Of a stretch of 21,972 nucleotides of DNA, positions 10,683 to 19,645 are shown one piece after another; within the stretch, counting starts at the first letter, position 1, and every line of letters starts with the position of its first letter. The translations under genes were made by a program, and so were the position numbers. The DNA comes from Physocladia obscura (Eukaryota > Chytridiomycota > Chytridiomycetes > Chytridiales > Chytriomycetaceae). A model generated the notes under the pieces. The model made no database searches. It was not told where the DNA came from and was given only the letters and a program-made list of their open reading frames with translations. The DNA lies in NCBI GenBank assembly GCA_027596945.1, contig JADGJH010000296.1:1-21972 (forward strand). The letters run 5' to 3'.

Positions 10683-10904
10683 ATGCACAAATTGACCACT
10701 CTCCAAAAAGTGCTTATTGCTGCTGGGACCGTCGAAGCGACTGGTCATGTCTACGTCTACAATATGAAAAAGGAGCATGATAAAATGCATCCTGTCGACG
10801 TGCAAATCACGGACAAACATGGGGTTCCGCTGTGGTACCATGAAATCAAGAATCGCTCTGAACTTTCCGAGGGCGACATTGGAAAAACTGCGGTAGAGGA
10901 GTGA
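10683..10904 (+). CDS. Hypothetical 73-residue protein with an N-terminal hydrophobic segment
   Basis: The ATG at 10683 opens a 74-codon frame with no intron. Residues 4-24 (LTTLQKVLIAAGTVEATGHVY) form a moderately hydrophobic stretch. A charged region follows (NMKKEHDKMHPVDVQITDKH), then an acidic C-terminus ending in TAVEE. An AATAAA lies 10 bp after the stop (10914-10919). The size and shape resemble small mitochondrial inner-membrane subunits, but I recognise no family and infer no function. The codons before the ATG stay open only back to 10659, so an upstream exon is not excluded. Confidence 0.55.
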   Translation: MHKLTTLQKVLIAAGTVEATGHVYVYNMKKEHDKMHPVDVQITDKHGVPLWYHEIKNRSELSEGDIGKTAVEE

Positions 10905-11260
10905 AATAATAGTAATAAATCAAAATTGCGCAAGCTACTTCCTCTTGACTACAAGTTTTACTCAAATTCCGTGGTTCTAAAAAAAACGAATATTGTATCA
11001 ACTCAGCAATATCCTTGATATGCAGTGAGTTGCTAAAAAGCTTATACTGCTGCGCGGTGGTGACACCGCACGAAAACACAAAGCGCAAAATCTCTGGGCT
11101 AACGATGGAAGTGGTATTGTCAAAAGTCAGCTGGGTGACATTTTTTTATTGATCGTGTAAAACAAATGATATGTTTCCTTGGTGTTTCCTCACATGTCTT
11201 TTCCTCATTTGCACAAACGACCCTGACAACTTCACCATTTTGGTCTTGTCCGTTTTCGCG
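10846..11260 (-). other. Possible minus-strand gene fragment, two exons
   Basis: An open minus-strand frame from 11130 to 10846 is preceded by an acceptor (CACCCAG) at 11131. A donor (CAT|GTGAGG) 63 nt upstream at 11193 is in the same phase, and an upstream frame reads KTDKTKMVKLSGSFVQ. The downstream part, LTFDNTTSIVSPEILRFVF, looks like real coding sequence, but after about 45 codons the composition becomes poor. The end of the frame overlaps the 3' end of the small + gene. No start codon or earlier exon is visible before the AT-rich block. It could be the 3' part of a gene broken by that block. Family unknown. Confidence 0.3.
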
Positions 11261-11310
11261 ACAGTCGCCGAGTACACTGATTTGCTCTCACAATATCAAA
11301 CTGGAACCCT

Positions 11311-13846
11311 TGCTGACGGGGATAGGTGTTAAATTATTGATACACAAACTTTATTGTGAATACAAACATTTTCTTTACTTGCTTCCAGACACTTGTACAA
11401 GTTTTTTGCCAAAATTGTTTTTGTTGCTATTTCTGCTATTTAAAACACAAATGCTTTCACAAATCATTTACAAATACTTTCACAAGTCTGTCAAAGTTTC
11501 TAAAAATTTGTGAATCACAAATAAAATTTACAAAATAGATGCAAAACGAATAGCAGCTGTGGCAAAATTTACCACAGGAGGGCAAAACAGACTGCGTAAT
11601 GCCAGCACTTCACCCAGAGGAAGAAATACTAACCAGTGCAGCACCCAAGCATTTATCAGGTGAAGGATCACATTGCTTTTGTTGTTTCTTTTATTTTAAA
11701 ATAAACAACTAAATGAAGTTTATTGATTAAAATAAAATAAGACAACAAGTGCAGCCTGCTCCATTGCTTGATGGATGCTTGGGCACTGTTGAAGTCAATT
11801 GTGTAATAGTATATTGGGAATGGACGTAAATTTCTGTTAAGTTGTAGAAAAGTAACTGGTAGCAGTATTGGCTTGAATCAACTAATTCAATACTTCATGT
11901 CTCAGAGCTAAATGACAAAAGTTGAGATATAGTTGGAGTTGAAAGTTCAACACTTAATAAAAACTTCTTTTATTTAAATGACTAATGATAAAATGAAGGA
12001 AAGAGTTGGGTTTAAATAGTTTTTGGAGAAGAAAGAAAAATAATAATAAAGAATAAAAGACACTTCAAAAGAAAATTAGTTTGAAAGTGGTTGGAAATTG
12101 CTTTGAAATTGTTTGAATTGTTTTGAATACTTGAAACTGTTAGATGGCTTGAAGAAAATTAGATTGAAGATCTAATTTACATCAATTGTACAGGTCAGTC
12201 CTGCTTCTCTTGGGTGAAGGGAAACCTTATAAAGCTTGAGAGGAGATCAGATATTAGAAGGTGGAATTAATCTTTATTTGTAAGATTATGTTTAAAAAAA
12301 AAAAAAGAAACAATGCCATTCTTGTACCATTTATTTGGATTTCGAATTCCTACTTTAGATTTAAAGTTTCAAAGATAAAAAAATTCAAAATAATGATACA
12401 AATTCATTTTCTTTGCAAAAGTGATAATGCAATGGAAATGGAATTATGCATACCATCAACTGCTGCCTAGCCTTGATGATGACACATTACAGAATTGTCT
12501 TTTTGTCATTGCCTTCAGTTTTTCAATATGCTGCCTAAAACTTTATTGCAAGAACTTTCACACAATGTTAAAGTTTTTCCTTGTTAGTCTTGGCCTTAGA
12601 TATGAGTAAATCCCCAACCTTGGTTTGTTTATAACCAGCACATAACCATCCTTGGAACTGTCATGGAAATTTCAGGTGAGCATATATCTTCTCTGTTTGA
12701 CTTCTGTGTTTGTGCAAAAGAATGAATTGTCTTGTTTGTTTTTTTGTTTACAAGCACCGACACAATAACAGATATAATTGCAATATTATTCACAGTTGTA
12801 AATAATGTATTGAACAATTCTGTTATACTGCTGTGTTTTATACTCCATAGATGGAATTATGGTTCAAGTAGCTCTGTAAATTTACTGCATGTTTTAGGTC
12901 ATGGTCGTGCAATAAACAAACAACAGTTGCCATTTCTTCATTCTCTGTGAAAGGATGAAATAATATGAATAATGAGTTTATACCTTGATTATTGGTCTTT
13001 GTTTAATAATAAAATAAAAATGTGAAAGTTATCATATTATAGCTGGAGGATAAGTCAATCATTCCTTTTATGTTTATAGGAATAAAAATGATATTAGGGT
13101 TTATTTTGGTTTGTTTTTTTTTGATCTACTCCACCACAGAGTAATGCAAACTTCACTCTCATTGTCTGTTTTGCACTGCAGTGACAAATTATGCAACTGC
13201 AGTTTGTTTTAATTCTTTGAAAATGACTGGGCATTTTGAAAAATAATAAACAAATAATAAAAATCCCCACTTTCATTGATTTGTTTTAAATTTTAATTTG
13301 AATAAAAATAATAACAATAACTTTTTATTTATTATTTTAATGCATTACTTGTTTTGTTGCACTAATTTTTCACCACAGAGACTGTGAACTTCAACAAGTA
13401 CTTCTATTCAACAACTAAGTGTACACTGATGTGAAAGAGGTTATATTGCTAGTTTTATTTATTTGATTGAAACTGCAATTGGTCATCAAGTTACGGAACT
13501 TATTTACAGGACTGTTTTTTTTTTCTTTTCAGATTGATTGTTGCTTTTTAATCTGTGGCCCCATCCCATTCTATGCACTTTGTCTGGTTATCTTATAAGA
13601 TACAAGCAGAAGCAAGAGCGGTGGAATACAACTTTTTTGCAATCAACAGTTGTTTTACAAAATTAAAAGAAGAGTATGTACCATTTTTTGGATCAGAAAT
13701 AATAGATAATTCAATGTAAGAAAAAAACACAATCAAACTGAAAAAGAAAAACCAAGAAAAAAAAAAGTAGATTTGCCCATCTTCCAATTAATAGCAATAC
13801 AAAGAGACAAAATATTGTAAAAGACAGAGTGCTGGAAGAGGAAAGC
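11311..13846. other. AT-rich gene-poor block
   Basis: About 2.5 kb of low-complexity, A/T-run-rich DNA. Open frames are all under about 75 codons and none shows a recognisable domain. It holds an imperfect inverted repeat (11634-11788) and a short diverged direct repeat near 13131 and 13371. Short codon-like stretches (for example 12732-12950 on +) suggest decayed coding or transposon sequence, but none could be assigned. Confidence 0.6.
11634..11788. repeat. Imperfect long inverted repeat (hairpin, about 60-nt arms)
   Basis: The left arm 11634-11697 and right arm 11729-11788 are reverse-complementary with mismatches and small gaps. Blocks of perfect pairing include CAGTG/CACTG at the tips, CCCAAGCAT with ATGCTTGGG, and TGTTGT with ACAACA, plus the inner A/T-rich stem. 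The loop is about 31 nt. The middle of the stem pairs at roughly 11 of 18 positions by my count. It could be a miniature inverted-repeat transposon remnant or a hairpin RNA locus. Confidence 0.55.
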
Positions 13847-14692
13847 TCAAAGCTGGACAAAGTAAGTGGCTATGCCTTGGAAGATGAGGACGATGGAACC
13901 ACTAGCAGCGTATTGTGCTAGGTCAGAGTTGGGCAGGTAGCCAGACATGTTCATACCGGCCATGTTCATGGCGTCAGCGGGGCTTGTTGAGGAGGCCAGG
14001 TCCGAGGACTGCATGTCTTGCAGACCCAATGCGCACGCAGCGAGGCCAGTAATGTAGATGGCGTTGCCAAGAAACGCGTGGTACTTGCGGGGGGCGCCGG
14101 CAAGCTTGGACACGGCCTGGATGATCCACAAGGAGAGCACGACGATGCCGACCCAAGAGTGCGGCGAGTAGACGTGGAAGTAGGGGAACACAAGCGGGTA
14201 GCCGGACAGGTTCTTGTAGTAGACGATTGCAACGAGACCCAGCATGGCAAACACAATGCCGATGCTGTGCAGCGCAATGTGCACCAGTATTCTGACGCGG
14301 CGCGCCGCGAAAGCCCCAAACACAGGCACAGGCGACAGTGTCAGCAGTGCCTCCTGGGTGCACACAAGCACAAAGATAGTCATCCCCAACGCATGCAGCC
14401 CAAACAGATCGCCCTCCTGAAGGCCCAGTCCACCCTCCGCCTCGTAGATCCACAGAAACAAGATCACAATAAACACCACGGTAAACACACGCGCGAGGCC
14501 CCAGTTGACCCAGTTGATTGCTTTGCTTTCTTTGCCTTCTCTTCGGCGCGTTTCGACGTTCGTGTTTCCGTTTGTGTTGAGCTCAACCGCGGTATCAACC
14601 TCCTCAGATGTCTTGAATTCGACCATTCTTTGCTGTTTGTGGCTTGTGTTTTGGTGCGTGTTTTTTGCAGTTTTGAGGCAGTTTTGCTGCAT
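13847..14692 (-). CDS. CYB561: Cytochrome b561 family transmembrane electron carrier with a Met-rich loop (281 aa)
   Basis: Single exon. Six predicted helices lie at about 62-83, 95-118, 134-159, 178-197, 204-224 and 262-280. The four conserved haem-ligand histidines of the family are at the expected places: H100 (helix 2, HALGM), H138 (helix 3, VHIALH), H178 (helix 4, PHSWVG) and H205 (helix 5, YHAFLG). Such proteins pass electrons from cytosolic ascorbate or another donor across a membrane to reduce ferric or cupric ions or monodehydroascorbate. Arg/Lys-rich loops at 131-134 and 202-203 place both termini in the cytosol. That puts the 5-6 loop outside, and it carries the methionine cluster AMNMAGMNMSG (241-251), which looks like a copper-binding motif. 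The start may instead be M23. The gene diverges from a Ctr copper transporter and is GC-richer than the flanking blocks. Confidence 0.9.
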   Translation of the reverse strand: MQQNCLKTAKNTHQNTSHKQQRMVEFKTSEEVDTAVELNTNGNTNVETRRREGKESKAINWVNWGLARVFTVVFIVILFLWIYEAEGGLGLQEGDLFGLHALGMTIFVLVCTQEALLTLSPVPVFGAFAARRVRILVHIALHSIGIVFAMLGLVAIVYYKNLSGYPLVFPYFHVYSPHSWVGIVVLSLWIIQAVSKLAGAPRKYHAFLGNAIYITGLAACALGLQDMQSSDLASSTSPADAMNMAGMNMSGYLPNSDLAQYAASGSIVLIFQGIATYFVQL

Positions 14693-15169
14693 CTAACCCT
14701 GGTAAAAATTTTCCAGTATTTTTCTGACTGTATGTTACATGCTCATAAGAATTCGCTGAATGCGTTGCGCTGTTTCTACCGTCATATTTAATTTCTGCTG
14801 CGTCATGTAGAAGTTTAGACCAGATCAGTTTAATGTTTGTTACTTTTGGAGCTTGTATTGTGATATGGTCTCTTATCATGCAATCTCCATCTGAAACCAG
14901 GAATTTGAAAAATCTGCAACAGCCCCCTTTTGCTATTGCTCATCGCAGCCGACATTCGTCCGGTAGTTCGTTCTGACGTCACGATTATACTCATGGAGTG
15001 GAACTGACGAAGATAACAAAAGTATTTTCAATTCTCTGCTGTTACATGCATATCCGTAGAAACCCTACCTACACAAATTTTACATTGAAGAGCAAAGATC
15101 TGTTGGCAAAATTACCTCATCGGGAAAGATCGATTCGCAAAACTATCTCATTACCAACTGAAACACGGA
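14693..15169. promoter_or_regulatory. Shared divergent promoter of cytochrome b561 and Ctr genes
   Basis: A 477-bp interval between diverging start codons. It contains a perfect CRE palindrome TGACGTCA (14974-14981), the binding site of CREB/ATF-type bZIP factors. It also has ATTGCTCA (14935-14942), one base from the yeast Mac1 copper-response core TTTGCTCA. A five-codon upstream ORF (ATG 14993, stop 15005-15007) precedes the Ctr start and could damp its translation. Whether this organism uses Mac1-type sites is unknown. Confidence 0.5.
14993..15007 (+). promoter_or_regulatory. Upstream ORF in the Ctr leader (M-E-W-N-stop)
   Basis: ATG GAG TGG AAC TGA lies 162 bp before the Ctr start codon. 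If transcription starts upstream of it, ribosomes would meet it first. Presence in the mRNA is not shown. Confidence 0.35.
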
Positions 15170-15943
15170 ATGAATCAGATCAGTCGCCATGCAAGTACAG
15201 TAACAGCCGTGGTTGTAGTTCTCTGTGCGCCGGCAATTGCCGCGCACCCGTTTCGTATTACAAATGACATGGACATGGGCTCTTCGTCATCCTCGTCGTC
15301 GTCGTCGTCGTCCAGCAACGCGACCAGTTTGTGCGGATCAATGTACTTGCACCAGGCTATCTGCGACACTGTGCTTTTTGGCTCCTTCGTGCCGGCCAAC
15401 GGCGGTCAGTACTTTGGTGCGCTGCTGCTGACGGTTATTCTTGCCGCACTCGCCGTGTTCATAGACAAGTCTAAGCGTAGCCTCATCAGGGCCAGGAACA
15501 CGGCTCTTCTCTCGCAAAATTCTCGGGCTAGTCCCAGTCTGCAAGTGCTGAAATCCGCATCCGCAGCAATAACAAATAACTCCGACGATGCAACTTCAAG
15601 CGACAACAACAACTCCGAATACCAAAACAATAACTACAACAACAGCTTACAGAGCAACAACAATAACAACGACTTTTCCAATGAGGATAGCGACATATAC
15701 TATACATTCATTGTCGTTAAGGACCCGGCCCGTGTTTGGCATCTTTTCGCAAAAACCGTATTGACTTTCCTCAGCGTATTTTTACGCTACATGGTCATGC
15801 TCATTGTTATGACTTTCAATATTGGCTTGATTCTTGCCGCATCTCTTGGATTTGCAGTTGCTATGGTTGTCTTTAGCGAAGACGAAATTGGCGGTGATGG
15901 ATTGAACGAAGTTACGGTGTCCAGTGCACAGTGCTGTGTTTAG
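15170..15943 (+). CDS. CTR: Ctr-family copper transporter (257 aa)
   Basis: Single exon. A signal peptide is likely (hydrophobic 11-24, cleavage near AIAA|HP). The extracellular N-terminal segment has the Met motif MDMG (34-37), a serine tract (38-49) and Cys55/Cys65. Helix 1 is about 81-98. A long Asn/Ser-rich cytosolic loop (about 100-185) precedes two closely spaced helices. The signature MxxxM of Ctr proteins is M210-LIV-M214; the GxxxG of helix 3 appears only as G227-FAV-A231. The C-terminus ends in a Cys pair (C255, C256), as in many Ctr proteins, where it hands Cu(I) to chaperones. Ctr trimers import Cu(I), so they need a reductase; a candidate is encoded next door. AATAAA at 16049-16054 follows. 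A TCG/TCC microsatellite encodes the serine tract, so its length may vary. Confidence 0.9.
   Translation: MNQISRHASTVTAVVVVLCAPAIAAHPFRITNDMDMGSSSSSSSSSSSSNATSLCGSMYLHQAICDTVLFGSFVPANGGQYFGALLLTVILAALAVFIDKSKRSLIRARNTALLSQNSRASPSLQVLKSASAAITNNSDDATSSDNNNSEYQNNNYNNSLQSNNNNNDFSNEDSDIYYTFIVVKDPARVWHLFAKTVLTFLSVFLRYMVMLIVMTFNIGLILAASLGFAVAMVVFSEDEIGGDGLNEVTVSSAQCCV
15281..15316 (+). repeat. TCG/TCC trinucleotide repeat encoding polyserine
   Basis: A run of serine codons (TCT, TCA, TCC, then mostly TCG) inside the Ctr coding sequence. A repeated codon of one kind suggests replication slippage. Confidence 0.75.
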
Positions 15944-16079
15944 CGTACCTTAATAGCTGATGGTACTGGCATACATAGTTTTGTTGATACGAGAGCTAAT
16001 TCTGAACTGCTTTTTTTATATTTGGTTGATTCTGAAAGTTCCTGTTAAAATAAATATCCAAAAATGATGTAGCCACCAC

Positions 16080-16680
16080 TTCAAGTCTGCAACTAAACTG
16101 CAGCGAAGAATACAGCCAAACGACCTGATATGATTGCAAACAACAAGAGTGATTATATTTAAATGATCAACAATTGCTGGAAAGCAGTATCACAAATTCC
16201 TTAATTTTACTGAATTTTAAAGGTGACTAAGAAATATTTAGTTAACTACTGGATGAGTATAACCAGATTAACAATTATTTGTAAATTTGGAACAATAATA
16301 ATTGGAAATACTTCAATCTTTTAATATTCAATTGATTCTGTTGCTGATGGTTTAAATATTTCAGTATTGATAAAATAATTTGCAAGATCAAATTTTTTGT
16401 TTTCTGGCGATGACAGTGTGGTATCGAGAAAGTACAGCAGATTGAAGCCAATGAAAATTGTAGGTTTTAATTACAAAAACAATGTAACAATTAAGGTCAA
16501 CAAGGATTGCAAGAAAGTCGAAACTTTGTGTGATACCTTGAAAATATCTTTCAAAAATCTGAATTTGATTGCATTGGCTTTGGAGTCTTTTGTTATTTGT
16601 AAGGACTCAGAATTAATTGAGAGTAATTTTAAACAGATCCACAAAAGATGTCTTTTTTTGTGTCCAGAAAGATTGTGATA
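16080..16680 (+). pseudogene. Decayed polymerase-like reading frame, possible endogenous RNA-virus element
   Basis: One reading frame runs through about 16110-16678 with stop codons at 16202, 16211, 16322 and 16376 among others; the last 280 bp are open to the TGA at 16676-16678. It contains IIIGNTS (GNT at 16304-16312) and, 34 codons later, FLFSGDDSVV with Gly-Asp-Asp at 16406-16414. A GNT followed by hydrophobic-S-GDD-S is the order and rough spacing of motifs B and C in RNA-dependent RNA polymerases of alphavirus-like positive-strand RNA viruses. No convincing motif A is visible upstream. The frame is interrupted and has no start, so it is non-functional. Host range of any source virus cannot be told. 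Chance similarity in AT-rich DNA remains possible. Confidence 0.35.
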
Positions 16681-18400
16681 TCTGATACATTTGATGAACC
16701 TATCAACAGTTTGAATTTAAAAAATTTTGATATTAAAAAATACCACTCAGTATAATTGAGTGTATGTAGAGCATTTGTGACAAAATTACGCCATAAGGCC
16801 CAAATTTTAGAAATCACTGAAAACACATATTTATTGAGAGGCAAGGATTGGTATTCTGTTCTGGTGCTTGTCTACAGTAATGTGGTTGAAATTTGAACTG
16901 ATTTTCTTTATGAGATTATTCCCTCAATGACATTAAAGTTAGACTACATTGAGTCTTTCAAGGACCAATTTACTGTAGCCCTTAATGACATGTAAACGCC
17001 TATTTTTCCAACAAAAACACTGCATATTTTAAAATAAGTGATGGCTTTTTCAAATTTCAAGTAAGACTTGGACATTGAAATACTACAACGTGAACCCAAT
17101 CTACTAACAAGTTATTGACAATAGCAACATGTTACCTTCTTTCATGTCACAGTTGCACCTGCTTCATATAGTCAATTCTTGGAGATTTGGAAGGTGCCAT
17201 GTAGTTGGATCAAAATAAGCACAACCAGTTTTATCTATTGTGATAGTTGTGTTGAAAACACATTTTGTGGATTTTCATCAAAAAATATGCTGAAATATAG
17301 TCAAAAAACTATCATTTTTCAATGGAATGAACTAACAGAAAAAATGTAGAAAATTGGAGACAAGTATGCAATCTTCTCATCAAACTTAGAATTGAAGCAA
17401 AATTTGATTTTATTCTTTCAACGGCTGAAATTTTATTGTATCTGCCTCCATATAACATTAAAACCTTCATATACCTTGATTTTTTAAAAAGAGTCTATTT
17501 ACAACAATTTTTCAAACCACAATCCAGTCAGTATTTTAAAATAACAGAAAAATTAAAATTAAATTGTTGATGCTGTTACGAAATTTGCTCATATTTTCCA
17601 ACTTAAAGAATGCTTTGTTCCTGATTTTGAAGCTGTAAAAAACAATATGTCAATGCTGTATTCTGCATTATTATTTGCAAAACTGTTTCGAAAAAAAATA
17701 ATTTTTTGTTTTGTTTTGGCCAAAACAAAAACAAATTTATCAACTTGATGATGTGAAACTGTCAATTATTCTCAATAATAAAGAAAGCTTTATGCAAGAC
17801 TTGAATGAGCAGACAAAAGTCAGAACGAAAGGAGTTGAAGCATCAACAAAAATCAATATGAATCAAAATCCGCAAATTTTGAAGAATAAAAGATGAAATT
17901 TCACACTAACTGGAATGAAAAACACAAATAGACTCACAGATTCAATGCTAATTCAAAAAATAAAAAAATAAAGATTGTACCAATGATACTGTTGAATATT
18001 TATGAAGTTGGTGATTCTGTATGTACTAAACGTGGATTTAAACAGAACAAAACTGGTTGCACAGTATATCTTCAAATACTGCAAACTAACACAAAAGTTT
18101 ATCAAGAAATAATTCTCTGATTTGACCTAATAAAAACCCATTCAATGTAGACAATTCTGTATAGTCGCCAAGAATTTAGCAAATCAAAACTAATTATATA
18201 GCATACCTTCAAAGATTTTAAAACTACACAGACATGCATGTCTGATTCAAAACAAGGCACTGTTGGATTGTCACACAGCAGGAAATTCTGAGCATCATTA
18301 TCTGATTACTGGTGGCAAAATCTAGTACTAAATAAAGATTTTGAATCACACAAGAAAATACTGATTAAAGTGCCATTAAAATTGGAAAAATTTTGATTTG
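16640..18400 (+). other. AT-rich tract with interrupted codon-like frames
   Basis: Downstream of the polymerase-like frame, a second frame begins at an ATG near 16648 (MSFFVSRKIVISDTFDEPI...), overlaps the end of the first frame, and stays codon-like for several hundred bases despite several stops. Later readable patches occur near 17130-17330 (with CDSCVENTFCG), 17575-17700 and 17980-18120. No domain is recognised in any of them. The arrangement of overlapping frames followed by further frames could be a decayed viral or transposon insertion. No other gene is seen between 15944 and 18544. Confidence 0.35.
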
Positions 18401-18544
18401 AGTTTCTTTTGTTTATTTAATTTTTTTGAGCTTTCTCAAAATAAAAAAAAGTTGAGATTGCCATCTTTTCAGAATTCATTGCCTCATTTGCAAAAATGAA
18501 CTCAATCCATAATTTACAATTGCTATTTATAACCAAAATAAAAC

Positions 18545-19618
18545 TCAAACGGTTTTTAAATGCTCAATCAAAAATGCAAAGACTCTGTCCCACGTCTTGT
18601 CAACATCACCTCCAAATACATGATTCTTTGCATACACATTCATAAAAGCATGTCCAAGGTCTTTGTGAACAAGTACATTACTTTCAAGACTATGAAAACC
18701 ATGGGCATGCGTGCCACCAAGTTCCTTAACAGTCAAGTCCCAAGTTTTTGCAAGGCGGTGGGCAGTTTTGATGTCACTGAAACCAAAATAATTATTTTTT
18801 TCACCAAAATGAGCCTGAACTGGAGTTGTTGCCGGGATTTCAGCAATATCAATGAGTGATGGGCTTGGGATTCCATAAAACGAAACGCATGTTACAGTTG
18901 CGATTATAAATTTAAAACTGTCCAACAAATTAAATTGAAAAATAATTACTAACCGTTTAGAGGCCATTTAATTTCAGCCATACGAGCTGTGACAGCTAAA
19001 CTCAATGCACTAAAATTAAAACACGTCAAAAATTTCGTGATACCCAAAATTTATCAAGCGAATGTTACCCTCCCATGCAAAAACCAATCGAAGCAACTTT
19101 TCTGTCTTTGTATATGCTAGCCGAATCTTCGTCCGGCCGTTGTAAATTTAAAGCAAGGCATTGCAATTTTTCAAGTGCGTCTTTCCAGTTCAGATTGTCC
19201 ATCAAGTGCTTTGCTTCTTCGGCATCGGCTGTAACTTTTCCATTGTACAAATCAGGAACGACTGCCAATGCACCAGTGCCTGAATTCAAATAATACACGC
19301 AAATAAGATAAAACTATTAGTCCTGAATAGTCTTAACGAACCGATTGCTATACGCTGAGCATGGGCCAGGATTGTCTGATTAACGCCCCTCCACTCCTGC
19401 AGTACGATGATTGCGGGATGGCGCGTGTTTGCTTTTGATTCAGCGCCGACAAGCGTGTGTTTCTCCAATGCTGACGCGTGAGGGGCAGCAACAACGGCGC
19501 GCACAGGAAGCGCCCCATCGCTAAACTTTGTTTGAACTGCTGAATGCGTGTTGCAGTGAAAGGAGAATCCGCGTTGTTTGCATCCTTTGTTTTTAGTTGA
19601 GAAGCATGATTTTTGGAT
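18545..19618 (-). CDS. Dienelactone hydrolase family protein, 5' end unresolved
   Basis: Four exons on the minus strand: from at most 19618 to 19342, then 19279-19069, 19009-18950 and 18917-18545 (introns of 62, 59 and 32 nt). The alpha/beta-hydrolase hallmarks are QEWRGVNQTI, VVPDLYNGK, the nucleophile elbow GFCMGG with Cys, FYGIPSPSLID, and the catalytic-His segment DLGHAF. The third triad residue, usually Asp in a GEKD or GELD context, reads Asn here (HFGEKNNYFGFSD). Family members hydrolyse dienelactone in aromatic degradation or related small esters; the substrate here is not known. The open frame begins after a stop at 19621-19619 and has no in-frame ATG before the conserved core, so an upstream exon, possibly beyond tRNA-Val, or a sequence error must be assumed. 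The 32-nt intron is unusually short, but it is the only GT-AG pair that keeps the frame. Confidence 0.82.
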
Positions 19619-19645
19619 TCAACCAGTTAATGAAATTAAGTCAAT

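Noticed and set aside
11166..11538. Plus-strand ORFs of 115 and 60 codons
   Set aside because: Phe/Leu/Cys-rich translation of AT-rich DNA without domain; the longest lies partly opposite a better minus-strand candidate.
12460..12540. TGATGATGA resembling a snoRNA C box
   Set aside because: No matching D box or terminal stem at a suitable distance.
14018..14791. A 257-codon plus-strand ORF opposite cytochrome b561
   Set aside because: It is antisense to a clear membrane protein and rich in His, Gln and Arg as expected from reversed GC-rich codons; no domain.
17711..17896. 61-codon plus-strand ORF as a gene
   Set aside because: Isolated short frame in a decayed AT-rich tract; no start context or homology that I recognise.
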